Below are positions 57,361 through 64,000 of a stretch of 64,000 nucleotides of DNA, in pieces (the stretch's first letter is position 1; every line of letters begins with the position of its first letter). The translations under genes were made by a program, and so were the position numbers. The notes beneath the pieces are model-generated. The model saw only the letters and a list, made by a program, of their open reading frames with translations, was not told the DNA's origin and ran no database searches. This DNA is from Mesorhizobium sp. B2-3-4 (GTDB taxonomy: Bacteria; Pseudomonadota; Alphaproteobacteria; Rhizobiales; Rhizobiaceae): positions 1-64,000 of the forward strand of contig NZ_VFVY01000020.1 in the NCBI RefSeq assembly GCF_006442315.1, in the 5' to 3' direction.

Positions 57361-57790
57361 TTCGCTACTCCGAGACAGAGCAACCCGAAGGGCTGCTTTG
57401 CACTCCAGCTGTGCGCAAGAGCTGTCCTTAAGCGCCCCGGAACCATCCTTTCGTCATCTGAAGCTATTGAAGCTACTCCGAGCCACGAATTTCCAACGGC
57501 GACGCCTGAGCTTGGAACAGGTCGATCGGACAGGGAGAGAATACCCAAACGCATGTGCCATAGGCCGTAACGAAAGAGATCATCAGGGCGGTCAAGACGG
57601 ATAAACGGTGCATGATAGCGTTGGGCCTCTTTGTTGCAGACCCGTGCACAACCCACTGCAACCTGATCGGTTCTCCATAAAATATTTACCTTGTTGGAAT
57701 GGTTTACGAATAGTTTCGAAGGCTGGCTGAGGCCAACCTCCACCAACTGTAGCGGCGATAGGTCTGGCCTACGCGACGGTCGGCTACGGC
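57361..57790. other. Intergenic stretch with one doubtful small ORF
   Basis: About 430 bases after the response regulator gene. A minus-strand ORF (57473-57613, 46 codons, MHRLSVLTALMISFVTAYGT) has one hydrophobic segment and could be a small membrane peptide. Its AGAGG is 12 bases from the ATG and nothing else supports it. The rest shows no RNA gene or terminator I can defend. It is slightly AT-richer at 57660-57720. Confidence 0.35.
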
Positions 57791-58672
57791 CTACTTATCG
57801 CTGTTTTCGAACGCCCCGATACCCTGCGCGATGAGGTTGGTGGCCATCACCAGCGAGATGATGGCGGCCGAGTTGAACACCACCACCCACCATTTGCCGC
57901 CGGTGAGGAAGCCGTAGCCGTCGGCGATCGCCAGCCCCCAGTCGGCCGAGGGCGGCTGGATGCCGAGGCCGAGGAAGGAGAGCGTCGCGATCGAAAAGAA
58001 GGCGTAGCCGAGCCGGGTGATGAGTTCGATCAGGATGGTCTCCCTGACATTGGGCAGGATTTCCAGGAACATTATCGCTAGCCGTCCCTCGCCGGCGAGC
58101 CGCGCGGCGCTGACATAGTCGCGCTCGCGCTGTTCGCGCGCGGCGGTGCGCACGGTGCGCGCCACCAGCGGCGCATAGGCAAGGCCGATCACCGCGATGA
58201 CGGTGAGGTTGGACGGGCCGATCGCCACCAGGGCCATCGTCACCAGCACGATGAAGGGCAGCGACATGACCGCGTCGAGCAGCCTTGCGCCGATGGCGTC
58301 GACCAGGCCGCCTGACGTGCCGAGCACCAGGCCGATGACGCTGCCGGTGGCCACCCCCGCCAATGTCGCCAGCGGCGCCACCAGCAGGATATCGCGCGAG
58401 CCGACGATGATGCGCGAGAACACGTCGCGGCCGAGCTGGTCGGTGCCGAACCAGTGCACCGCGTCGGGCGGCGTCATCATCGACAGGAAATCCTCGGCAT
58501 AGGGATCGAACGGCACGAATTGCGGGCCGAGCAGCGCGCAGGCGACCCAGAACAGAAGCACCGCCGAGCCGATCGCCGCCGACGGCGCCACACCGGGCAA
58601 GGAGCCGCGCAACCTGCCGATCCAGGAAAGCCTGATGTCGCCGCGCATCGGAGATTGCGCCAGGTCGGTCAT
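57791..58672 (-). CDS. Dipeptide-type ABC transporter permease (DppC family)
   Basis: 293 residues with six membrane helices, with the family block FGTDQLGRDVFSRIIVGSR and an EAA-like loop EQRERDYVSAARLAGEG. It is the second permease of an importer with the DppB-like protein and the Tat-type binding protein. The ATG at 58672 overlaps the DppB stop by 4 bases; in-frame codons upstream belong to the overlapping DppB region. It is the last gene of the minus-strand operon. Confidence 0.92.
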   Translation of the reverse strand: MTDLAQSPMRGDIRLSWIGRLRGSLPGVAPSAAIGSAVLLFWVACALLGPQFVPFDPYAEDFLSMMTPPDAVHWFGTDQLGRDVFSRIIVGSRDILLVAPLATLAGVATGSVIGLVLGTSGGLVDAIGARLLDAVMSLPFIVLVTMALVAIGPSNLTVIAVIGLAYAPLVARTVRTAAREQRERDYVSAARLAGEGRLAIMFLEILPNVRETILIELITRLGYAFFSIATLSFLGLGIQPPSADWGLAIADGYGFLTGGKWWVVVFNSAAIISLVMATNLIAQGIGAFENSDK

Positions 58673-59646
58673 GGCGCGCTCCGGCGCCGCAGGCGTGGGT
58701 CGAGCAGCGCCTGCAGGAGATCGCCGAGCGCTGCCGTCGACACGAAGATCGCAGCCATCACCAGCACGCCGGCTTCGAGCATCGGGAAGTCGCGCGCCTT
58801 GGCCGCGGTCAGCACCAGATTGCCGAGGCCCTGTATGCCGAACAGCGCTTCGATCACCACCAGCCCACCGAGCAGGAAGCCGCTTTGCGTGGCGATGACC
58901 GCCACCGTCGGCACCAGCGCGTTGCGCAGCACATGCTTGAACAGCACTTGCGCGGGGCTGAGCCCCTTGAGGATGGCGGTGCGGGTGTAATCGGCGGCGC
59001 GTGCCTCGATCACCCCTGCCCGGGTCATGCGCGCGACATAGCCGATGAGGTTCAGGACCAGCGGCAAGGCCGGCAGGATGAGATAATAGCCGGTCGTCCA
59101 TAAGCCGGCGCCTTGCGGCGCTGCACCCGTGATCGGAAACCAGGCCAGCCACAGGCCGAACACCATCAGCAGCAAAAGGCCGGAGACGAAATCGGGCACG
59201 ATCGAGAGCGATACGCCGGTGAGCACGATTGCCCGGTCGACAACGCTCCCCGAACGCAGGCCGGCAGCGACGCCGGCGCCGATGCCGATCGGCACCAGGA
59301 ACAGCAGCACGACACCGGCAAGGGCTGCGGAGTTCCTGATGCTTTCCAGCACGAACGGCGCCACCGGCGCGCGCATCGACAGCGACTCGCCGAAATCCCC
59401 CGCCATCGCCCTGGCCAGCCAGTGCCAGTACTGGGTCAGGACAGGCTGGTCGGTGCCGAGCTTGCGGTTGAGCTCGGCCACCGCCTGAGCATCGGCGAAA
59501 GGGCCGAGCATGACGCGGCCGACATCGCCGGGCAGCACCTGCCCGGCGAGGAAGACCAGCGCGCTGACCAGCCACAACGTCAGAAGCAGCGAAGCCCCGC
59601 GCGCCGCGAGCGGCCGCACGATCGCCATCGAGGCGAGGCCGCTCAC
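58669..59646 (-). CDS. Dipeptide-type ABC transporter permease (DppB family)
   Basis: 325 residues with six membrane helices. Typical DppB features are AGQVLPGDVGRVMLG, LGTDQPVLTQYWHWLARAM, and the EAA loop ARAADYTRTAILKGLSPAQVL. It overlaps the binding-protein gene stop and the DppC start by 4 bases each, so the three are translationally coupled. It forms the inner-membrane channel for the compound captured by the preceding gene product. Confidence 0.92.
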   Translation of the reverse strand: MSGLASMAIVRPLAARGASLLLTLWLVSALVFLAGQVLPGDVGRVMLGPFADAQAVAELNRKLGTDQPVLTQYWHWLARAMAGDFGESLSMRAPVAPFVLESIRNSAALAGVVLLFLVPIGIGAGVAAGLRSGSVVDRAIVLTGVSLSIVPDFVSGLLLLMVFGLWLAWFPITGAAPQGAGLWTTGYYLILPALPLVLNLIGYVARMTRAGVIEARAADYTRTAILKGLSPAQVLFKHVLRNALVPTVAVIATQSGFLLGGLVVIEALFGIQGLGNLVLTAAKARDFPMLEAGVLVMAAIFVSTAALGDLLQALLDPRLRRRSAP

Positions 59647-61277
59647 ACGAACGACACCTTGTCGAGCAGCAGATGCGAGATGGCGGTGAAGCGCACGCCC
59701 TCGACCTTGGATGAGACGATGCGGCTGTACTGCGAGAAATAGCCGATGATCAGCGGCGTCTCGTCGAGCAGCAAGGCCTGGATCTTGCCCGCCGCCAGCC
59801 TCTGCGCCTTGAGGTCGCGTGCCTTGCCGTAGTCGATCAGCAGCGCGTCATAGTCGGGATTGTTGAAATGCGCCGCGTTCCAGGCGCCCGAACTTTTCAG
59901 CGTCGCGTTGAGGAAGATGTCGGGCGTGCCGCGATGGCCGAAATCGGTGATGCCGAGATTGGAGTCCAGCCAGGGCGAGGAGCCGAACGTCGCCGAGCCG
60001 TAATAGGCATCCTGCGGCAGCACGTTGAGCTTGATGTCGATGCCGGCCTTCTTGGCGAAGTTCTGGATGATGACGGCATAGTCGGGAATGTCGTAGGCGC
60101 GCTCGGTGGTCAGCGTCACCTGGAACCCGTTGGGCACGCCAGCCTCGCCGAGCAGACGCTTGGCCTCCTCGATATCCTGCTTGCGCTGCGGCACCGCCGG
60201 ATCGGCCGACGGGAAGATCGGCGCGAAGGGCGTGTCGTTGCCGACGATGGCGCGGCCCTTGAGCAGGCCCTTCACCACCGCCTCGCGGTCGATCGTCAGC
60301 GCCAGCGCGCGGCGCACGCGCTTGTCGGTGAACGGCGCCTGGTCGGTCCTCAGATGCACCTGGTCGTGCGAGCTTGCCTGGACGCTGAGCAGCTTGAAGT
60401 TGGGGTTGCCCTCGATCGCCAGCTCCAGGCGCGTCGTGCTCGGGATGACATCGAGCTGGCCCGCCTGCAGCGCCAGCACCTGCGCCTGCTCGTCGTCGAA
60501 GAACTTGATCTCGACCCGGTCGGGCAGCGCCTTGTCGCCCCAATAATCGGCATTGCGCACGAAGCTGGCGCCCTGCTTGGGGCGGAAGCTATCGAACTTG
60601 AACGGCCCGGTGCCGATGAAGGTCTTTTCGAAGTCGCCTGCATAGTCGGCCGGCAGGATGACGGCGTTAAACACGTCGGACGAGACATAGAACGGGAAAT
60701 TGCTGTTGGGCTGGTCGAGGTCGAAGGCGACTGTTTCATCGTCGACCAGCTTGGCGCCGCCTTTCGACAGAATGCCCTTGTAGGCCGACAACGCCCCCGA
60801 GCCGGTCGCCGGATCGACCAGCCGCTCGAAGGTCGCGACCACATCCTTGGCGGTGACGGCGCGGCCGTCGTGGAATTTCACGCCGGGCCTGAGCTTGAAG
60901 GTCCAGCGCCTGGCCGTCTCATCGGCTTCCCAGGACAAAGCGAGCTTCGGCTGCAGCCCGTCCTTGGGGTCGTCGAGGATGAGATATTCGCCGACCTGGC
61001 TGATGACCCCGATGCTGGCGGGGTCGGTGACCGTCACCGGGTCGATCGCCTTGGTCGGTTGTCCGAGCCCGACGCGCACCGTGCCGCCACTGTTCGCAGC
61101 GCGGGCGCCCGACGTGAACAGCCCCTGCGAGGCGGCAAGGCCGGTGAGGCCGAGCAGTGCGGCGTATTTCAGGAGGTCGCGGCGTTTGAGGAAGCCTTGC
61201 GCGTATTCATCCACCGCGACATTCCAGATGTCGCCGGATTGATTGCGCAGAAGATCGATGTCGGAACGCTTTGTCAT
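59643..61277 (-). CDS. ABC transporter substrate-binding protein (family 5), Tat-exported
   Basis: 544 residues of the DppA/OppA family-5 binding proteins, with LSWEADETARRWTFKLRPGVKFHDGRAV, NSNFPFYVSSDVFNAVILP and RRALALTIDREAVVKGLL. The N-terminus carries a twin-arginine signal (KRRDLLKYAALLGLTGLAAS, R-R-D-L-L-K), preceded by a 30-residue n-region. Tat export is common for rhizobial binding proteins of this type. It lies 40 bases after the DUF427 gene. The ligand may be a peptide-like or organosulfur compound, judged from the monooxygenase gene. Confidence 0.92.
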   Translation of the reverse strand: MTKRSDIDLLRNQSGDIWNVAVDEYAQGFLKRRDLLKYAALLGLTGLAASQGLFTSGARAANSGGTVRVGLGQPTKAIDPVTVTDPASIGVISQVGEYLILDDPKDGLQPKLALSWEADETARRWTFKLRPGVKFHDGRAVTAKDVVATFERLVDPATGSGALSAYKGILSKGGAKLVDDETVAFDLDQPNSNFPFYVSSDVFNAVILPADYAGDFEKTFIGTGPFKFDSFRPKQGASFVRNADYWGDKALPDRVEIKFFDDEQAQVLALQAGQLDVIPSTTRLELAIEGNPNFKLLSVQASSHDQVHLRTDQAPFTDKRVRRALALTIDREAVVKGLLKGRAIVGNDTPFAPIFPSADPAVPQRKQDIEEAKRLLGEAGVPNGFQVTLTTERAYDIPDYAVIIQNFAKKAGIDIKLNVLPQDAYYGSATFGSSPWLDSNLGITDFGHRGTPDIFLNATLKSSGAWNAAHFNNPDYDALLIDYGKARDLKAQRLAAGKIQALLLDETPLIIGYFSQYSRIVSSKVEGVRFTAISHLLLDKVSFV

Positions 61278-61317
61278 TGTCTGTCTCGCTTGAAAGGGAA
61301 GATGGAGAAAACCGTCG

Positions 61318-62091
61318 TCAGGCCGGCTGGCCGTCGAGATGGATGCGGTCGATCGCCTGCGGATAGAAGGCGATCAGGCCCCTGATTTTTGAAACTTCGT
61401 CGACCGGCTCGCGATAACTCCAGGCGATGTCGGGGCGAACCGAACCGTCCTTGAGAACACCCGACCAGTAGGAGGCGATGCCCTTGTAGGGACATCGCGT
61501 CGCGGAGTTGGACGGCGTCAGCCGCTCCAGCCTGATATCCTCGGGCGGCAAATAGAACCGCGTCGGCAGATGGGTTTCGAACAGAAGCACCGGGCGATGG
61601 CTGTCGGCGACGATCTCGCCGTCGAACCAGACCTGGACATGGCTTGCGCTTTGCAGCACGTCGATGCGCGCATAGGGATCGCGGGCATGGACGAAGACCT
61701 CCTCTTCCTCCTCGAACCACTGGTCGACCGCCTTCCAGGTGAAGGCGATGCGGCCGGCGAGCGGCGCCAGGTTCTCATCCGGCGGTGCCGTGAACGACCA
61801 GGCGGCGTTGGCGGCGCGCCTGTCGCCGCTGTCGATGTCCCAATAGGCGGTCTCGCCGCCGACCGCGTGCGGCTCGCGATGCGCCGACGGCTTCAGCACC
61901 GACGCATCGACCTGGGATGGCGGGAAGAAATAGATCGGCAGGAAGTGGTTGGAGCGCAGCACCAGCACATTGCGGCTGTCGGCGATGGTGCGGCCTCCGA
62001 ATTTGACGCGGATGCGCTTGGGGCTGTGGAGCACATTGACGAGGCGCGGAGTGGTGGCTTCGCGGGGCTGGAGGTTCGGCGCGGCGGTCAT
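61318..62091 (-). CDS. DUF427 family protein with two DUF427 domains
   Basis: 257 residues containing two copies of the DUF427 beta-rich fold. The first copy has IRVKFGGRTIADSRNVLVLRS, and the second has VQVWFDGEIVADSHRPVLLFET. Each is followed by a Y-x-x-P-x-x-D motif (YFFPPSQVD, YLPPEDIR) and a Cys or Trp-containing ending (CPYKGIASYWS; TAYWDI). Function is unknown, although DUF427 proteins often accompany oxygenases. The ATG at 62091 starts at the family N-terminus and lies 10 bases after the monooxygenase gene. Confidence 0.85.
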   Translation of the reverse strand: MTAAPNLQPREATTPRLVNVLHSPKRIRVKFGGRTIADSRNVLVLRSNHFLPIYFFPPSQVDASVLKPSAHREPHAVGGETAYWDIDSGDRRAANAAWSFTAPPDENLAPLAGRIAFTWKAVDQWFEEEEEVFVHARDPYARIDVLQSASHVQVWFDGEIVADSHRPVLLFETHLPTRFYLPPEDIRLERLTPSNSATRCPYKGIASYWSGVLKDGSVRPDIAWSYREPVDEVSKIRGLIAFYPQAIDRIHLDGQPA

Positions 62092-62101
62092 GGTCGGGTC
62101 C

Positions 62102-63454
62102 TCAGGATACGGCGCGCGCATTGGCGCGCTGCTCGGCGAAGCGGTTGGCGGGGCGGGCGAGGCCGAAGCGGTCGCGCAGCGTGCCCGGCGCGTACTCGAC
62201 CGGGACCAGGCCACGCCGCTGCAGCTCCGGAACCACCTGTTCGGCGAAATTCACCCAGTCTTCCGGCAGCAGCGGGAACATCAGGTTGAAGCCGTCGCAG
62301 GCGCCCGAGACGAACCAGTCTTCGAGCTGGTCGGCGATCTGCTTTGGCGTGCCGGCCACCGTCGGCACCGAGCCGCTGTTGGCGAGCTTGCGGGCGATGT
62401 CGCGCAGGCTGAGATTCTGCTGCGACCATTGCTTGACCCGGTTGAGCGAGGTGCGCCCGCCATTGAAGGTGCTTTCGTCCGGCAACGGCGGCAGCGGCCC
62501 GTCCGGCGGATAGGCGGACAGGTCGATGCCGCTCCAGCTCGACAACAGGTCGATGCCGACCTGGTCGGGCAGCAGCGTCTGCAGATAGGCCTGCTTGTCG
62601 CGCCCTTCCGCTTCGGAGGCGGCGACGATGGGCAGGATGCCGGGCAGAATCTTGAAGCTCTCCGGCCGCCTGCCATGGCGCGCCAGCCGCTCGTTGATGT
62701 CCTGCCGGTATCTGATCCCGTCCTCGCGCGTCGAGAAGATGGCGAAATGCACGTCGGCCTGCGCGGTGGCGAAATTCTTGCCGTCCTCGGACGAGCCGGC
62801 CTGCACGATCAGCGGATGGCCCTGCGGCGGCCGCGACACGTTGAGCGGCCCGCGCACCTTGAAATGCTTGCCCTTGTGGTCGATCGGGTGGACCTTGTCG
62901 GGGTCGGCGAAATAGCCCGTCTGCTTGTCGATGAGGAGCGCCTCGTCCTCCCAGCTGTCCCACAGCGCCTTGACGATATCGAGGAACTCGCCGGCGCGCT
63001 CATAGCGGAAGGCGTGCTCGATATTGCCGTCGCGGCCGAAATTACGCGCCTCCTCGTCCATCGCCGAGGTGACGACGTTCCACGACGCCCTGCCGCCGCT
63101 GATATGGTCGAGCGAGGCGAACTGGCGCGCGATGTTGTAGGGCTCGCTGTAGGAGCTCGACGCCGTGGCGATCAGCCCGATATGCCGGGTGGCGCCGGCC
63201 AGCGCCGACAAGAGCGTCAACGGTTCGAGCCGCGCATTGGCATAGTGGGCGACGCCGCTCTTCACCGAATCCCAGATCGAGACGTGGTCGGCGACGAAGA
63301 TGGTGTCGATGCGCGCCCGCTCCGCCGCCTGCACCAGGTCACGGTAATAGTCGAAGCCGAGCACCTCGCGCCCCGGCGCGCGGGGATGGCGCCAGGCCAT
63401 GCGATGGTCGCCCTGCGGGTTGAAGAAGAACGCGCTGAGGATGAGGTGCGACAT
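62102..63454 (-). CDS. FMN-dependent monooxygenase (NtaA/SnaA/DszA/DmoA branch of LLM)
   Basis: 450 residues of the luciferase-like monooxygenase superfamily, NtaA/DszA branch, which uses reduced FMN from a partner reductase. Signatures include FFFNPQGDHRMAWRHP, ARIDTIFVADHVSIWDS, NVVTSAMDEEARNFG and PLIVQAGSSEDGKNFA. Substrates in this branch include nitrilotriacetate, EDTA, dimethylsulfide and dibenzothiophene sulfone. It heads the minus-strand operon with DUF427 and the ABC importer. No flavin reductase gene is in the window. Confidence 0.92.
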   Translation of the reverse strand: MSHLILSAFFFNPQGDHRMAWRHPRAPGREVLGFDYYRDLVQAAERARIDTIFVADHVSIWDSVKSGVAHYANARLEPLTLLSALAGATRHIGLIATASSSYSEPYNIARQFASLDHISGGRASWNVVTSAMDEEARNFGRDGNIEHAFRYERAGEFLDIVKALWDSWEDEALLIDKQTGYFADPDKVHPIDHKGKHFKVRGPLNVSRPPQGHPLIVQAGSSEDGKNFATAQADVHFAIFSTREDGIRYRQDINERLARHGRRPESFKILPGILPIVAASEAEGRDKQAYLQTLLPDQVGIDLLSSWSGIDLSAYPPDGPLPPLPDESTFNGGRTSLNRVKQWSQQNLSLRDIARKLANSGSVPTVAGTPKQIADQLEDWFVSGACDGFNLMFPLLPEDWVNFAEQVVPELQRRGLVPVEYAPGTLRDRFGLARPANRFAEQRANARAVS

Positions 63455-63653
63455 CTCTGGTTTCCTTGCCTTCGGGTGACCGAAATCCGCAGCGCGACGG
63501 CGTCTGGCCGTGCCCCGAAAATCGTCCTGTCCTCAAGAAGCTAGATTGCGTCCGAGCTTAATTCGAGTAATTTTATAGAGATTGTTTCATATGAAAGCGG
63601 AAGCGATTGCCTCCAATCGCGCCGCGCGCGCAAAAAGTGGTTTCGGGTCACCC

Positions 63654-64000
63654 ATGTCGTCAGTTCTGCCATCCTCGTCGTCGGTTCTGAACGTCGAGCA
63701 TCTATCGGTTTCCTACGCCGGCGCCGGGCGCATCCATCGCGCGGTCGATGACATCTCGCTGGCGATCGGCCAGGGCGAAGCGCTCGGCCTGGTCGGCGAA
63801 TCCGGCTCCGGCAAGAGCTCGGTGGCGCTGGCCGTGCTTCGCTATCTGCCGAGACACGCCCGCGTCGAGGCCGCACAGCTCGCCTTCGAGAACCGCGAGA
63901 TCCGCGACCTCTCGGCCGTCGAGCTGCGCCGGCTGCGCGGCGACCGCATCGCCGCCGTCTACCAGCATCCGGGTTCGGCGCTGAACCCGAGTATGACCAT
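63654..64000 (+). CDS. ABC transporter ATP-binding protein, 5' part
   Basis: The first 115 residues of a dipeptide/nickel-type ATPase (DppD/OppD class). It begins MSSVLPSSSSVLNVEHLSVS, with Walker A GLVGESGSGKSSVALAV and the Q-loop region IAAVYQHPGSALNPSMT. The gene runs off the right edge of the window. It is divergent from the monooxygenase operon with a 199-base gap and is the likely motor for that operon's DppBC-type permeases. The gap should carry both promoters. Confidence 0.88.
   Translation, partial: MSSVLPSSSSVLNVEHLSVSYAGAGRIHRAVDDISLAIGQGEALGLVGESGSGKSSVALAVLRYLPRHARVEAAQLAFENREIRDLSAVELRRLRGDRIAAVYQHPGSALNPSMT

Noticed and set aside
57357..57746. A 129-codon minus-strand ORF after the response regulator
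   Set aside because: No ribosome site, no homology, mixed composition; it overlaps the end of the response regulator gene by a few bases.

Overview
The window is high-GC DNA read almost completely through by bacterial genes. It looks like the chromosome of a Rhizobiales alphaproteobacterium, most likely Mesorhizobium or a close relative. The grounds are gene content (many ABC uptake systems, LysR/AraC/LacI regulators, an HWE-type histidine kinase, a LuxR solo), GC-rich codon use, and intergenic palindromic mosaics of the rhizobial RIME type plus a recurring 'AGAGCAT/AGAGCAA...GAAAAGTG' palindrome. No rRNA, nod/nif or ribosomal-protein genes are present, so the genus is an inference.

Layout. 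0.1-3.4 kb: aldehyde dehydrogenase, ACT-domain and GNAT genes, a GNAT leader terminator, and a 271-bp inverted-repeat-bounded element carrying a degenerate tRNA-like sequence. 3.4-7.4 kb: a stress or detoxification operon (cupin, carboxymuconolactone decarboxylase-like, frameshifted aldo/keto reductase, SDR) divergent from a LysR regulator, then a SnoaL-like gene. 7.5-14 kb: YeiH-type exporter, membrane-bound AraC regulator, secreted alpha/beta hydrolase, free-methionine-sulfoxide reductase, Nudix hydrolase, small charged protein, diguanylate cyclase. 14-20.6 kb: LacI regulator, sugar ABC importer without its ATPase, and a GH127 beta-L-arabinofuranosidase, probably for plant-derived arabinofuranosides. 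20.6-28 kb: acyltransferase, an ArsR-SRPBCC-VOC-DUF1801 operon with a striking 51-bp tandem array at the VOC gene end, NmrA-like reductase, a broken cupin gene, ChaC, and a membrane-anchored alpha/beta hydrolase in AT-richer DNA.

28-36 kb: an AraC-controlled ribose-type operon (RbsC, RbsB, RbsA, PfkB kinase, RbsD) that also holds a phytanoyl-CoA dioxygenase homologue and a divergent PanB-like enzyme. This is an unusual gene set and may be an undescribed sugar pathway. 36-40 kb: two small secreted proteins, a LuxR solo, and a LysR/MFS divergent pair. 40-51 kb: a two-gene module of a Tle1-like DUF2235 lipase with membrane segments and a multidomain murein-degrading protein (GH108, peptidoglycan-binding and YkuD-like motif), followed by a 1793-residue autotransporter. 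The two-gene module is the best candidate for an undescribed antibacterial or lysis system here. 51-57.4 kb: DUF2270 membrane protein, a CPA2 antiporter fused to universal-stress domains, a 47-residue membrane protein, and an HWE kinase with a single-domain response regulator. 57.8-64 kb: an FMN monooxygenase, DUF427 and dipeptide-type ABC importer operon with a divergent ATPase gene that leaves the window, probably for an organosulfur or similar compound.

All functions are assigned from motifs and family resemblance read by eye. No database search was run.
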